A stretch of 64,000 nt of DNA from Brachionus plicatilis (GCA_010279815.1 QEOQ01000573.1:552839-616838), one strand, 5' to 3'; positions 11,501 through 21,857 are shown, counted from the stretch's first letter. The notes: a model not told the origin generated them from the letters alone. A program made the numbers and translations.

Positions 11501-14500
11501 TATAGTTAATTAGGTTCTTGGTAATTTGGTACATTGCTCTTCTTTTTTTCATTTAGAATGTTCAAAATCTTACATTCCCAAAAGTAAACCTTGGTGTTTT
11601 TTGAGATGTGATTTTTTCTATTATTGTTTAAGTTTTTTATTTTGTATTATTTTATTTAAAAAATTATAAAAATTAATTTAAATAAAAATTTCTAAGGGTT
11701 AAAAATTACTCTAGTTTAAGTAAGTTTCGTCAAAAACGCTCACGGCCAAAAAAAACTGAATTTTAGAGGAAAAAGTGAAAAATTAATAAAAATTTGAATT
11801 TTATAAGACAATTTTTGAAAAAAATCATTACTAGGGATGCTTAACCGTTAACTAATTTGGTTAACGGTTAATAGCCGTTACTAGTTATTTTAAAAATGTG
11901 GTTAACCGTTAACCGAAATTTTTAATTTGGTTAACCGTTAACCAAAAATTGGAAAAAGCAATTTTATTTAGTAAAATTTTTTGTAATGAATATTTTGAGT
12001 CAAGTAATGAAAAATAATTGATTGGAATCTTAAAAACTAAATATTTTTTTGTTTTTGAAACATAAATTCAAATTGCAAAATTATATCAAAAACCTAAATA
12101 TATGCTAATGTAATGACACAAAAACTTACATATTTTTATTACTTTTCTGTAATACAGTACATTTTAAAACTAAGTTGTACAAAAAGCGCAGCAAAACAGA
12201 ATATTTAAGATTGTTCTGTTTAATAAAAATTTTATAAAATTTAGGAAATTGGAAAGTAGTGATATTTCTTCAGGCTTGGAAAGTGAATACAATCATGAGT
12301 CCAGTTATAGTTCTGAGTCGATTTCATCAGCTGATAATGAAGAGGGTAGTAATCGCTCTAATCTAAGAATTGTAAATTCAGATGTAACCTCTCTTGCACG
12401 AACGATTTCTAGTCCAGATAATTCTAATTCCAATATCCCTTGCACAAGTACTAGTATTTTGACACAGTCGCCGAAATTGCTTAAAGTCTATTTTGGCATT
12501 TAAATTAACTTATTTTTAAAAAATTTGTAAAAAATACCTTAAAAAAAGGACATGGCAAGTTTTTTTTTCTATTTTACATTTTTAGAAATAATTGCGTAAT
12601 TAAATTTCAAATTTTACCATGCTTAAGTATTGAGTTTAAATTAAACAACGTAATTTCAAAATTTCAAAAAAGTTAAATAGAAAAAAAAACTTGCCACATA
12701 TTGATTAACTTTTTATATTAGATAGATTAATTCAAAAATGTACATATTTAAAAATAGTTTAATTTGTAAAAATTTTTCTTACTTTTTTAATTTTGTGACC
12801 GTTATTTTGACAAATAAAATATATAAACTAATTTTAAACCAAATTTTTAAAATTAAAAAAAAAAAAAATTGGTTAACGTACTGGTTAACCGTTAAAAAAG
12901 TTAGATTAACCAAATTCTTCGTTAACCAAAAAAAGTTAACTTTTAAATTTATTAGCGGTTAACTTTCGGTTAACTTGGTTAATTTTTAACCATTACACAT
13001 CTCTAATCATTACACTTTATTACTTTTTTTTAAAATCATTTTACGTAAAATTACACAATTTAATGTAATAATATGTAATTTTACCGTAATCTCGGGTTTC
13101 ATAATGCGGGGTTAAAAAACGAAAATTCGGGTTTAATCCCGGCATTAAAAATGTGTTTTGAATTTTTTTCGAAAATAGTTTTAAGGCCGGACTAAAACTG
13201 AAATTTTTATTTTAAAGTCTCATTAAATGCACAAAAATAATTTTTTTTTACAAAAAAAATTAATTTAAATTTTTATTCGAAAATATTACATTTTGGATTT
13301 AATGCGTGCATTAAACCCGAATTTTCGTTTTTTAACCCCGGGGTTGTTTCCGCGAGTTTACGGTATGTCATATTTTTTAAGTAATGTAAATATTAGGAAA
13401 GTGCCCATATTTTTTTTGTCAAAATATGATTTCAAAAATAACAAAAAATTTTTATGTAATTAATAATAATTATTACGTAAGATTATGTTATCTTACATTT
13501 TCTTACATACAAGAAATGATGTAATATTATGTAAACTTACATTTTCTGACGTAAAATTATGTAAAATGATGTAATCTTACCCATTATACAGTTTAACTTT
13601 AAACACTGTATTTATATTCTATAATTCAAATTTAATTGAATTTTTATTTATGCTATAATAATTTGTATTTTTTATATTAAAATAATTAAAATTTTGTTTA
13701 TATCACAAAGAATTTTTTTTTATTCTATTTTTTCGTCAAAAGCTTTTTCCTGTTTAGTAAACTTAAAAAACAACTTACCAAAATTTTTCTAGCATTGGAC
13801 AAATTTTTTTGTCTAATCTCAAATTTAGCATACATCAGCCAAATTTTGGCAAAGGTAAATTTTTTGTGAGGTATCAATTTAGTGCACATCGAAAAAACAT
13901 CCCGCGTTTTTTCATAATCCATAGCTTTAAGCTCCTCAAAAAGCGCATAGTTAATCCACAAATAAATGTAGCGTCTCCAATAATATTTTTCCTGTCAAAT
14001 TTATAAAAAAATAATTTTCATTTAAAAAATGTGACAACAACAAAAAATTACCATCACAGGCGGAACTTGAGCTATAGCTTTTTCATACCCATCTCTTATT
14101 TTTTCAGCATCTTCTTCACTTTCAAGAAGCCTTAGGTAATCGAACCAAGTGTCATAATCTAATGGATTTTCCTTCAAATCCTCTTCGTATTTTATCTTTC
14201 GTTTATTAGCAATGATGGCCTCAATTCCACCACGATCACCATACTTTTTCTCGTGGATCGAAAAAGCTTTGTAGATGTCTTCTCTCTTCTCTTGAGGTAA
14301 CTTGTCCAAGGCGTACTTGTAAATTGCTGTGGCTCTGTCATGTTCTTTTTGGTGCTCTTCAAATCTAGCAAAAGCCAAGTAAAGCTTTTCGTCTAAATAC
14401 TCATCGCCTAAGAACTGAATGGCACGCTCAAATATTTCCCTTGCAGCATCCATGTTTCCATGAGTTTCCTCAAACCTGGCGTATCTGAGCCAATTTTTGG

Positions 14501-15134
14501 GTATAGGATGTGTCTCGACCAGACGCTCAAAAATTTCTCTAGCCCTGTCGAACTCTTTATATCTCAATTCAAATTTGATGTAAGTATTCCAGGCTTGTTC
14601 ATCCGGGTGCCACTTCATCCAGCGCTCAAATATTTGTCTGCATCCAGATATGTTACCAAGCATTTCTTCCATATAAGTGTACTTGTACCAGAATTGGTTG
14701 GCACGCGGCAGGATTGTAAGAGCTCGGTCAAAAATATTGCGCGCATGGTTTATCTGCTTGTATCTCATTTCCATTTCGGCATATTTGAGCCACAGTGGTA
14801 TTGCGCGGTGGTCAATATCCAAGGCACGCTCCCATATGGACCTGGCTCTTTGAATTTCTTTTTGAGACTCTTCCCATTGAGCATATTTTATCCAGTTAGA
14901 TAGATTGAGTCTATTTCGCCTAATGTTGTCTTCAAATTCTTTTCGTTTTTTCAACCGAAATGCGGCAAGTTCTTCTGGATCGCTGATCTTTTGTCTTGGT
15001 GGCGGTGGAACATATTCAAGTTGTCTTTCTTTAGCCTCTCGTAAAAGTTGTTCAGCTGTGATTTGAACTGGCGCTGGAGTTTTATTTTTTGCTGGCACCG
15101 CTTTCGGACCTCTGCTTGTGCCAGGCTTTTCCAT
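8577..15134 (-). CDS. CRNKL1: Crooked neck-like splicing factor (HAT-repeat protein)
   Basis: Four exons on the minus strand: 15134-14052, 13991-13779, 9351-8749 and 8696-8577, all joined in phase 0, giving 672 residues, close to other animal crooked neck proteins. The start is the first ATG at 15134 ([12 protein letters not shown]). The protein is a long chain of half-a-TPR (HAT) repeats with recurring W..YA.(F/M)E and RAR.I(F/W)ERA patterns, for example [10 protein letters not shown] and AREIFERL. The last exon ends in a conserved [13 protein letters not shown] block. Crooked neck (yeast Clf1/Syf3) is a scaffold of the NineTeen/Prp19-associated spliceosome and is needed for pre-mRNA splicing in the nucleus. 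Intron 2 (13778-9352) is about 4.4 kb and full of transposons, while introns 1 and 3 are about 60 and 52 bp. The reading frame is intact throughout. Confidence 0.95.
10089..10581. mobile_element. TIR element (MITE), ACTGCTACGATA family, copy 1
   Basis: Imperfect arms of about 95 bp are inverted. The left arm runs through TACGATA, TAAATTTACG, ACTAGAAAGGG and TCAAAATTTCTT to TTAATTTTGGTAAA. The right arm, read on the minus strand, gives the same words in the same order. The middle is A/T-rich without an ORF, so it is non-autonomous. A second copy, split by a LINE, lies at 18166-19460 with a possible right part near 22140-22250. Confidence 0.8.
10780..11215 (+). mobile_element. Decayed MULE-like remnant
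   Basis: Scattered CTATAGAATAA and TTATAGAATAAG words at 10787-10850 recall the TATAGAA array of the intact MULE. They are followed from 10943 by a start-like coding stretch ([17 protein letters not shown]...) with two in-frame stops, then a basic AT-hook-like [12 protein letters not shown] take this as the dead 5' part of a related transposase gene. No right end is visible. Confidence 0.5.
11824..11831. repeat. 8-bp target-site duplication, left of the hAT-like element
   Basis: ATCATTAC, repeated exactly at 13006-13013. Eight bases is diagnostic of hAT-type integration. Confidence 0.9.
12249..12503 (+). pseudogene. Ser-rich 84-residue ORF inside the hAT-like element
   Basis: The ORF opens [12 protein letters not shown], is about one third Ser/Asn/Asp/Glu, and ends shortly after [10 protein letters not shown]. 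Its base composition is less extreme than its surroundings, suggesting it was once coding. I recognise no domain (no BED finger, no hAT dimerisation region). It may be the N-terminal exon of the parent element's transposase left after deletion. Confidence 0.35.
12554..12695. mobile_element. Nested small foldback inside the hAT-like element
   Basis: GGCAAGTTTTTTTTTCTATT (starting 12554) faces its perfect complement ending at 12695. ACAT occurs just outside both ends (12550-12553 and 12696-12699), a possible 4-bp duplication. The 142 bp unit has no ORF. Confidence 0.6.
13006..13013. repeat. 8-bp target-site duplication, right of the hAT-like element
   Basis: ATCATTAC, identical to 11824-11831. 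Confidence 0.9.
13084..13363. mobile_element. TA-flanked foldback MITE
   Basis: Inverted arms of about 60 bp begin CCGTAA and share GGGGTTAAAAAACGAAAATT and CGGGTTTAAT. The unit is bordered by TA on both sides (13082-13083, 13364-13365), the target of Tc1/mariner-type elements. The arms are noticeably richer in G+C than the host. A lone related right arm lies at 50256-50322. Confidence 0.7.
13370..13590. repeat. GTAA/TTAC-rich palindromic repeat tract
   Basis: Many short words such as TTACGTAA, GTAATATTATGTAA and TTACATTTTC, ending TTACCCATTATACAG. A relative at 55680-55860 ends similarly (AGCCCATTCTGTACA). Similar words also precede the foldback at 13020-13080, so the foldback may be inserted within this repeat. 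Confidence 0.4.
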
Positions 15135-15536
15135 TTTTTATTCACAATCTTTGATTTACTTAATGAAAATTTTAAAAATTAACAAAATTTTATCAATTTT
15201 TTTTACATGTGTAAATTAAATGTATTTTTAATTTTATAATTACTTTAACAAAAAGTGAGGTTAATTAAAATTTAAAAGAATTTAAAAAAGGGACTGTAAA
15301 TGTAAATAGATAAAATTTTTAGTAAAAATTCTAAATTTTAAATTTTGTTTGGGCTATTGCAAAAAAAATTTTAAATATTACATAAAAAGCACGCTTGGCG
15401 ACAAGTTTTCATGTAGACGCCCATCCAGTGTTTGTTCCAATTCATTTAGAAAAAAAAATTTTTCTTCTAAAATTTTAGACAACGTTTTGAAAATTTAATT
15501 ATTTATTTATGGCTCTTTAATTTCGATACCCCAAAT

Positions 15537-16102
15537 TTTCAATAAAATACCCCAAATAATTAATATTTTACCCCAATAATTTAATAAAATTCCCCTTTTA
15601 ATCAAATAATCCGTAAAAATAAGGATTAACACTTAATTAAATAAAACATTTTGCTTTATTTAATATAAGAATTTTTTAAAAGTTAATAGCTTTGAAACTT
15701 TTAAAAAATCATTAATTTTAAAATGGAAAATTTTAGTAATGCAAATTTTTCTATTCAGCATTGGAACTTAGAGCTAAGTAATTCGACCAACATTACATTG
15801 ATGGCTCGTACAGCAGCATTTACAGCTTTTATAAGCTCTTCGTTGATATTTGAAGTGATTTGTATCTTTGTGACACTCAAGTCAAAGAAAAAGAAGAAAT
15901 TGGGCTTGATCAAACAAATGTGGAAAGATTTAAATTTTTGTGGTAAAATTGAATAAAAATTTTTTTTTAATAAATTTGGTGTATTTCTATTAAATTAGGT
16001 GATAATGCGAAAAAAATAGTGTCATTTTATATTTTTACTTTTTTCTTTTGTTTTTGGTGTTATTCTAATAAATTTGGGGTAAAAAATTAAAAATTTGGGG
16101 TA
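15537..16102. mobile_element. TIR element with TACCCC subterminal motifs
   Basis: The left side carries TACCCCAAATTTTCAATAAA and two further ACCCCAA words (15537-15600). The right side carries the complement, TTTGGGGTA twice (16073-16102). The inverted layout of spaced GGGG/CCCC words in a nearly G/C-free background marks it as an element. A separate element using ACCCC words is at 20275-20985. No target duplication was identified. Confidence 0.55.
15723..15956 (+). CDS. Small hypothetical single-pass membrane protein or exon
   Basis: A 77-codon ORF with an ATG start and TAA stop. The first part holds several Asn-X-Ser/Thr sites (NFS, NST, NIT); then comes a hydrophobic stretch at about residues 32-51 (TAFISSSLIFEVICIFVTL), then a strongly basic KSKKKKK. 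This looks like an extracellular N-terminus followed by one membrane span and a cytoplasmic anchor, for instance the first exon of a receptor. Its composition is less A/T-rich than its surroundings, which supports coding. It lies inside the TACCCC element, so it could be captured sequence. No family recognised. Confidence 0.3.
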   Translation: MENFSNANFSIQHWNLELSNSTNITLMARTAAFTAFISSSLIFEVICIFVTLKSKKKKKLGLIKQMWKDLNFCGKIE

Positions 16103-16319
16103 TTTTATTTTATTTTGGGAACTAACAAAGTCTTTATTTATTTAATTAATAATAAAAAGGCCGGTCAATTGACCACTGTTTTGGGTGTACCGTCAAATAA
16201 GTTACATCCCTAGGTTTTAGATTTTACATAGTAAAAAAATTTTCAAAAACCAAATTTTTAAAGAAGTGACATTAAGTATAAAAAGTATATAAAAAAAATA
16301 AAAAAAAGGATTAGAAGGT

Positions 16320-17402
16320 ATTTTAATTTAATATTGCTTGATTGCCAAATGTTATCAGCTCAAATAGGTCTTTTTGAAAACCTTCTTGATTGCTTTTGCT
16401 GAATACTCTTTTGATATTTTTGATCAGATTGCTGTCTCGATTTGCGGCTTCCATTTCAGACTTGTCTAGGAAAGTAAAGGCTTTACACAACATGGCGATT
16501 TCTTCAAGGGTTATAGAGTCTTCTTCAAATATATGTGCTGTGCTAGCCCATATACTTTTTATTCCATCACTCTCAAGATTTTCTAAGAATAAATTTTTGG
16601 TGTATTTGTTTTCTATTAGTCTGAGTATAAACTCAACCTTTTTTATTTTCGAGGTACGTTCTAGTGTCTCCAATGTTAAGTGAGAGCATAAGGTTTGTGG
16701 TTCAACATCGACTTGGAACGCCTATCAATTTCTTTACTATATTGCCCTCGGTTCTCCGCATTTCATTAATTTCGTTTTTTTTTAGATCAATACTTTCCAT
16801 TCCATACATAAGAACTGGTCTGATAAAAATTTTGTAGAGATGAACTTTGAGGTATGTGCAAGTATGTTCAGTGTATATGCCAAGAGTTTTGAGTTTGGCG
16901 GACGCTGATAGGGAAAGTTTCCTCCTGCTGGTTAGGGTTTTTTTATTATTGTCAGCCTTTTCCATTACGACACCAAAGTACTTCACCGATTCGACTTTTT
17001 TAATGCTCTGATTATCAAGTTTTAGGTCTTCTTGCCACAAATCCAATCTTTTTTCTTTATCATTCCGATAAGCATTCCCATTAAAAATTGTTATTGTGGT
17101 TTTATCGGGGTTATATTTGATTTCAGAGTCAATACCAAACAACTCCACTATTTCCATTTGTTTTTGAGTACCTATTTTTGTCTCACTAAGTGTCAGAATA
17201 TCGTCAGCATAGCCAAGTACATCGTTCTTTCCCAACTTGTCTTTGATGCCAATACCTAGCTTTTCCAACTCAGTAATAAGAGATTCAATATATATTCAGA
17301 AGAGCTTCGGTGATAGTGCTCCACCTTGGCGAACTCCTATTCTTGTTTTAAATGGTTTTGAAAAGTATCTCCTGTTTATGTAAAGTTGACCCAGAACAAT
17401 AA
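16320..17402 (-). mobile_element. 5'-truncated non-LTR retrotransposon, RT fragment
   Basis: Read on the minus strand this is the second half of a reverse transcriptase: a GVRQGGALSPKLF block near 17320, then LGYADDILTLSE (YADD catalytic box, about 17225), KYFGVVMEK, and the thumb-like KIFIRPVLMYGMES. In-frame stops occur near 17297 and 16701, and the frame shifts near 16680 before a further 116-residue C-terminal part ends at 16323. It is therefore dead. The GVRQGGALSP form differs from the other LINE at 18.2-19.3 kb, so it is a different clade. Confidence 0.8.
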
Positions 17403-18165
17403 ATAATTTTTACTAAGAAAATATCAAAATTATTTCTTTAATAAGATTTGTCTTTTCATCTACTATTTTCTTCCATTCACTAGAAATGAAATCGTAAGTG
17501 ATATCAAAATATGTAGGCTTCTCGGCTAGAATAAATAGTTTAAATGATAAAATTACGAGCCCTAGTCAATTTTTTGACCAATTGATCATATTTTTATCAT
17601 AACAAGTTTGTTAATAAATTTTACTTAAAAAATAATTTGGACAAAGAAATTTTTTACCAGATTTAAGTTAGAATTTTTTTTTTATTTTCAATTTAAAAAA
17701 CTTTAAAAAAATTAAATCAATTTCAATTTTTCTTGAATTAATTAATCAAAAAACATAAAATAATACCATCCAAACTAATCAATTAATATAATTCTTACCC
17801 AGATTTAATTATGTTTTTAAAATTTTACCAAGAATACTATTGATTAAACTGGTACCAAATCATAGGGGCATTATTCTTTTAAGAGAAAAAATCAAGTTGG
17901 CTAAATAACGATACTCTAAAAATTAAACATCCTTGATTTCTTTATAAACTTTTTTTTTTTTTTTCTCAAAAGAAATTTAAGTCAATAGAAATTATTTTTG
18001 TGCAAAGGACATATTTCTGCAAATAAAATGGGGACTAATTAAATGTTCAGTATTTTATTTAAAAAGTCAGTATTAATTAGAATTTTTATAAGTAAAAAAT
18101 AAAAAAATTAGCAGTAAAAAATAAATTCTGAGTTGTAAAACTAAATTTAAAAAAAAAACATTACT
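17403..18165. other. AT-rich intergenic, nothing recognised
   Basis: No ORF, terminal repeat or RNA gene could be supported here; it is A/T runs with no inverted structure that I can see. Confidence 0.5.
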
Positions 18166-18171
18166 GCTACG

Positions 18172-18178
18172 ATACTTG
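18172..18178. repeat. 7-bp LINE target-site duplication, left
   Basis: ATACTTG, repeated exactly at 19336-19342; together they frame the retrotransposon. Confidence 0.8.
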
Positions 18179-19335
18179 AGTTTCAAACGTTTTATTGATT
18201 AAAAATTATTGATTTGAGAATTAAATCTAATTGTACAATAATTGTTATTAAAATATAAAGTAAGAATTGTCAGACATATCGTAAATTGCTACAAAAATAT
18301 AAATTATAAATTATAAACTAGTTATATGATTAAACAAGATAGAGACTAGCTCTCGCGTTTTAGCTGTTGGAATCGTAGCGAAGTTTTCGAAGGAACTTCT
18401 GTAAGAAGCTGATGCGATAAGCAGCCTTGTTTGCTTTTCTTGTTTGGAAAGGGAAGCATGCGTTCAAGTGAAGGTTGCGTGGTTGACATGACGTGATGGA
18501 ATGGTTTGGGTCAGCCAGAATTCTTTTGAGTGTTTGTTCGCAGACATGGTCTATAAACTCGGCGATTGGGAGGAATTTGTAAGAGCCTGCAGTCTGATCA
18601 TCGATTCCCATGATTCGCCATAAACGGGAGTTGAAAGCGTTCATCTCACACTTAGCAGCAGCAGAGGTTGAAGTAAGCATTACGGCGCTGTACGTAAAGT
18701 GGCTGAGACAATATGCTCGGTATACACAAATGAGCATCGGCGAAGATCAGCCATTGAGTTTAAGCTGCTTGAGCAAGAACTCAACAGGGCTGACAATTGA
18801 GCGTACACGTCTCCATTGGAGATCGAGGTCGAGCGAGTCAGAAAGCTCAAAGCCGAGATACTTATAGGACTTGACTGTCTCAAGCATTTGGCCGAGCAAA
18901 TAAAAAGTAGGAACACTTGAGCCGAGTACGCGCGGGGGATTAATGAAGATCACTTTGCACTTGCCAACGTTTAAGCGCATCTTAATATCAACACACCAGC
19001 GTTGAATGGCATCAACTATCTCTTGAGGGAGGTTGCCAAATGTGCTTCCTACAATATAAGCTAGGATGTCGTCGGCGTACTTTAGTAACTCAACTCCAAA
19101 AGGCAGGTACTCATTGATGTCGAGTATGAAGAGGAGGAATAGGATAGGTCCAAGGACACTGCCCTGAATAAAACCAGCACGTACATCTCGCCATTTTGTT
19201 GCCTTACCTCTGTAGACAACTCGTTGTTTACGATGTGACAGCCAAGTTGCAATCCAAGTGATTAGCCATTGAAGAAGCATAGACTCGATCTTGATAATGA
19301 GTCGCTCATGGTCAACCAAGTCGAAGTCGAAGAAA
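18179..19335 (-). mobile_element. 5'-truncated non-LTR retrotransposon with target duplication
   Basis: On the minus strand the 5' end begins inside ORF2 (FDLVDHERLI), passes FIQGSVLGPILFLLFI and the YADD catalytic box (about 19085), and continues to a stop at 18360 with only one internal stop (TGA at 18747-18749). Without that stop the frame would run about 325 codons. The 3' end after 18360 is an A/T-rich UTR with AATAAA. ATACTTG duplicates flank it. The ORF is much richer in G+C than its surroundings. The single defect, clean 5' truncation and intact duplication point to a fairly recent insertion of a Jockey/CR1-type LINE. Confidence 0.88.
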
Positions 19336-19342
19336 ATACTTG
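19336..19342. repeat. 7-bp LINE target-site duplication, right
   Basis: ATACTTG, identical to 18172-18178. Confidence 0.8.
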
Positions 19343-19470
19343 TCTTTTTGGTTAATTTACGTAATTTCATGTAAATTTACGTAATTTTACTAATTTTACC
19401 CTATCAACAAAAGGGGTCAAAATTCATTCTATTATATGCTAGTTTTGGTAAAATTACATTAAAAATTAAT

Positions 19471-19900
19471 TGGTGAACGTTCAATAGATTCATAGATTTT
19501 TTTTGTAGAATAATCATTTAATAGATTTATTCTCATAGAATTTTCTTAAGGGTTTAAATAAAGAAAAATAATTCAAAAAAATTCTACCATTTTTTTCAGA
19601 ATAATAATCTCTCTTATTTTTTATTTACAACAAATTGAAAAAAAAAAAAATTTTCCTTTAACCTAAAAAAAACGAAAATTTTAGTTGAAAAAAAATTATT
19701 TCAAGATTTAATAAAATGTAAATACATTTAAAGTTTCTTCGTAAAAATAATTTTTAATTAATTTAATCTTTAAATTTTTCTATTATAGTTTTTAACATAA
19801 ATTCTACGAAAAAATTTTCTATCATAATTTATTCTATGAGTTTTGTTCAATTTTATTAAATTTCTATATATTTTTCGATGAATATATCATCAAATTAATT
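19471..19900. mobile_element. Possible MULE-type relic with CATAGAA words
   Basis: GGTGAACGTTCAATAGATTC at the left closely resembles the end of the intact MULE (GGTTAACGTTCAAAATATAG read inwards from 6368). CTCATAGAATT and, inverted, TTATTCTATGAG occur inside. The right end is not clear. Confidence 0.4.
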
Positions 19901-20274
19901 TTATATAATTTATAAGTAGAAATAATGAAAAAAGGAAATTCAAGCTAATATACAATTATATTCCCATTTTTATTACAGAATATTAAATTACGAAATTACA
20001 AGCTAGACTTGCGAAGAAGGGAAACAGGAGGATCCCATCTATGGTACCTGTGGTATGTAATAATAACAATATAACAATAACAATATAAACAAAAAAAAAA
20101 AAAAAAACAATTCATATACTACTTCATATTTCATATAACGTAATATAGCCATATTGGGTGACCTATTTTTTTTATTGCTTTTTCGGATAGATCTCTACTC
20201 GAGGATCACGAATCTGAACATCTTATTTATACAAAATTTCAAATTACCAAATTGCACCAAGTGGTTAAATATGT

Positions 20275-20985
20275 GAGGGCTAATTTGGTTAAATGAGTTA
20301 ACTAGATTACCCCGTAATTGATCCAAATTACCCCGGAAATTCACACAATTACCCCGAAACCACACTCATTACCCCAATACATCACCAAATTAGCCGTTTT
20401 TTAAAAAATTAAGAGAGATAGAAGTATAAAGTAATATTTTTGTTTTTTTTTTATTAATTTTCGACTCGTAAAAATGAAAGAAAAAATTAAAATTGATCTA
20501 CTTGGATAAATTAGAAACAATTGAATAAGAAAAATATTAATTTAAAAACAAAACGAATTTAAAAACAATTTTTAGAAATTTAACAAGAAAATTTTCTTAC
20601 TATTAGCATTCAGCACATAAAAATTCTAGTGTTTGATTCTTTTTTATTCTACTTGGCAAACAAAGCTTTATAAGAGCGTGGCATTTTTTTTAAAGAAATG
20701 AAACAAAAGAAAGAAATTTTTTTTGTGTTTTTTTAAACTTTTTGACGCTGTATTTAAAATATTGCAGTCGTTTTTCACTTTTTTTAGCACGCATTTTTTA
20801 ATAAAACGCTCTAATTTGTTTCTCTAGACTTCAAGAATATGTTTTTTAAATAAAATTTTGCATAGTAACAAAAAAAAAACGTCTTATAAATATTTTAGGG
20901 GTAAAAGAGTTAAAGTGGTTAAAATTTGGGGTAATTTTGTTAAAAACCGGGGTAAATATTGAACTTATTTAACCGTTTTACCCCT
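20275..20985. mobile_element. TIR element with ACCCCG/GGGGTA motifs
   Basis: The left side begins GAGGGCTAATTTGGTTAAAT and carries ATTACCCCG-type words. The right side is the complement (ATTTAACCGTTTTACCCCTA) preceded by GGGGTAA words. The arms are about 50 bp and imperfect. There is no internal ORF. Confidence 0.6.
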
Positions 20986-21220
20986 AAAAATAACCCATTT
21001 AGAATTTGGCTTCAAAGAAAAAAAATTTTTCTTTCTGGCTCTTAATTTGAAGTTGTTACTAGTTGGTCTTTGCAATGGCTGAATAATTTTGCAAAATCTC
21101 ATTTCGAACCGAAGTTATCGCGCGTAAATCAAATTATACTTTTGATTGATTTTCACCAGTTTTTCGAACTTGATCGATTTTAAGACGAATGGTATACAAA
21201 CGAAAAATAAAAACTATATA

Positions 21221-21857
21221 CAGTAGAAATTCGATTATATGTAATTCGGTTATATGTAAATTCGATTTTATATAATTTCAAAAATCGCCACTGACATTCT
21301 TCTTGTCTTATGTTTCTAGAAATTTTTAAATTTGTCCAAGCATTAGTTCACGATCTAATTCTTGGAAAGTGCTAATTTTCCTTAATTGATAGATAAAACC
21401 ACTCTTTATACTAATTCCGATACTAAACAATGATAATGATTATACTTTCTTATTTTTTGACACCTGGTTTTTCTTGTTTTTCTTGTTTTTCTTATTTCCT
21501 GGAACAAAGAACGTCTTTTGTATCTTCTGGTATAAATAAAATGAAAAACTTAAATATATATCCTCTTAAAATTTTGATTAAAAATGTACCAAACTAAATC
21601 TCGAAAAAATGCTTGAATTTCTTCAATTTCCATTGTAAAACGTAGCCTAAATTTTTAGAAATTTTTACTTTTATACTTTTTTATTCTATTTCAAACCTTT
21701 TTTTAAATAAAATCTTATGTAAAAACCCTCTTTTTTAATTGTCCAAAACTTTTTCATCAGACAAAATTTGTGTCTACAGGTCTATTCGATTATATGTAAA
21801 ATTCGATTATATATAAGACCAAAAAGTTTTTCAACACATATAATCGAATTTCTACTG
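21221..21857. mobile_element. pogo/Tigger-like MITE with TA target site
   Basis: The left terminus CAGTAGAAATTCGATTATAT faces ATATAATCGAATTTCTACTG at the right. Both are bordered by TA (21219-21220, 21858-21859), the target of the Tc1/mariner superfamily, and CAGTAGAANNTCGATTAT is the usual form of pogo/Tigger ends. The motif ATTCGATTATATGTAA repeats several times near both ends. No transposase ORF is present, so it is non-autonomous. Confidence 0.85.

Larger units (their letters stand above)
11832..13005. mobile_element. Non-autonomous hAT-like element with GGTTAACC subterminal repeats
   Basis: The left end reads TAGGGATG and the right end CATCTCTA, the degenerate CAGRGATG-type terminal repeat of hAT elements, with ATCATTAC duplicated exactly outside both ends. 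Both subterminal regions (11840-11945 and 12870-12990) carry many GGTTAACCGTTAACC-type palindromes, probable transposase-binding sites. Inside is an 84-codon Ser-rich ORF (12249-12503), which may be a transposase relic or nothing, and a nested foldback (12554-12695). It sits in crooked neck intron 2. Confidence 0.9.
9352..13778 (-). other. Giant intron 2 of crooked neck, transposon-filled
   Basis: The intron has a normal GTAAGT donor and AG acceptor but is about 80 times longer than its neighbours. It contains a TIR element (10089-10581), a decayed MULE-like ORF (10780-11215), an hAT-like element with exact 8-bp duplication (11832-13005) that itself carries a foldback, a TA-flanked foldback (13084-13363) and a GTAA/TTAC-rich repeat (13370-13590). 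The part 9360-10080 shows nothing recognisable. Confidence 0.85.
15135..16319. other. Region upstream of crooked neck
   Basis: It should include the crooked neck promoter, but no motif stands out. It contains a TACCCC-type TIR element (15537-16102) enclosing a small membrane-protein-like ORF. CCGGTCAATTGACC near 16160 is a short palindrome. Confidence 0.45.
18166..19460. mobile_element. TIR element (ACTGCTACGATA family), copy 2, split by a LINE
   Basis: ACTGCTACGATACTTG (from about 18163) and then, after the LINE at 18179-19335, ATACTTGTCTTTTTGG and TAAATTTACG. Removing the LINE restores an arm like that of copy 1 at 10089-10581, continuing through AAAGGGGTCAAAATTCA. A possible right-hand part with AAAAAATTAATTTTTCATGT lies at 22140-22250, meaning later insertions may have spread this copy over about 4 kb. 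Confidence 0.7.

Noticed and set aside
12738..12962. 74-codon Lys/Asn/Phe-rich frame
   Set aside because: It consists of A/T runs and GGTTAACC subterminal repeats of the hAT-like element.
14460..14903. 147-codon open frame on the plus strand
   Set aside because: It lies antisense to crooked neck exon 1, whose HAT-repeat protein is unmistakable; the antisense frame is a by-product of codon composition.
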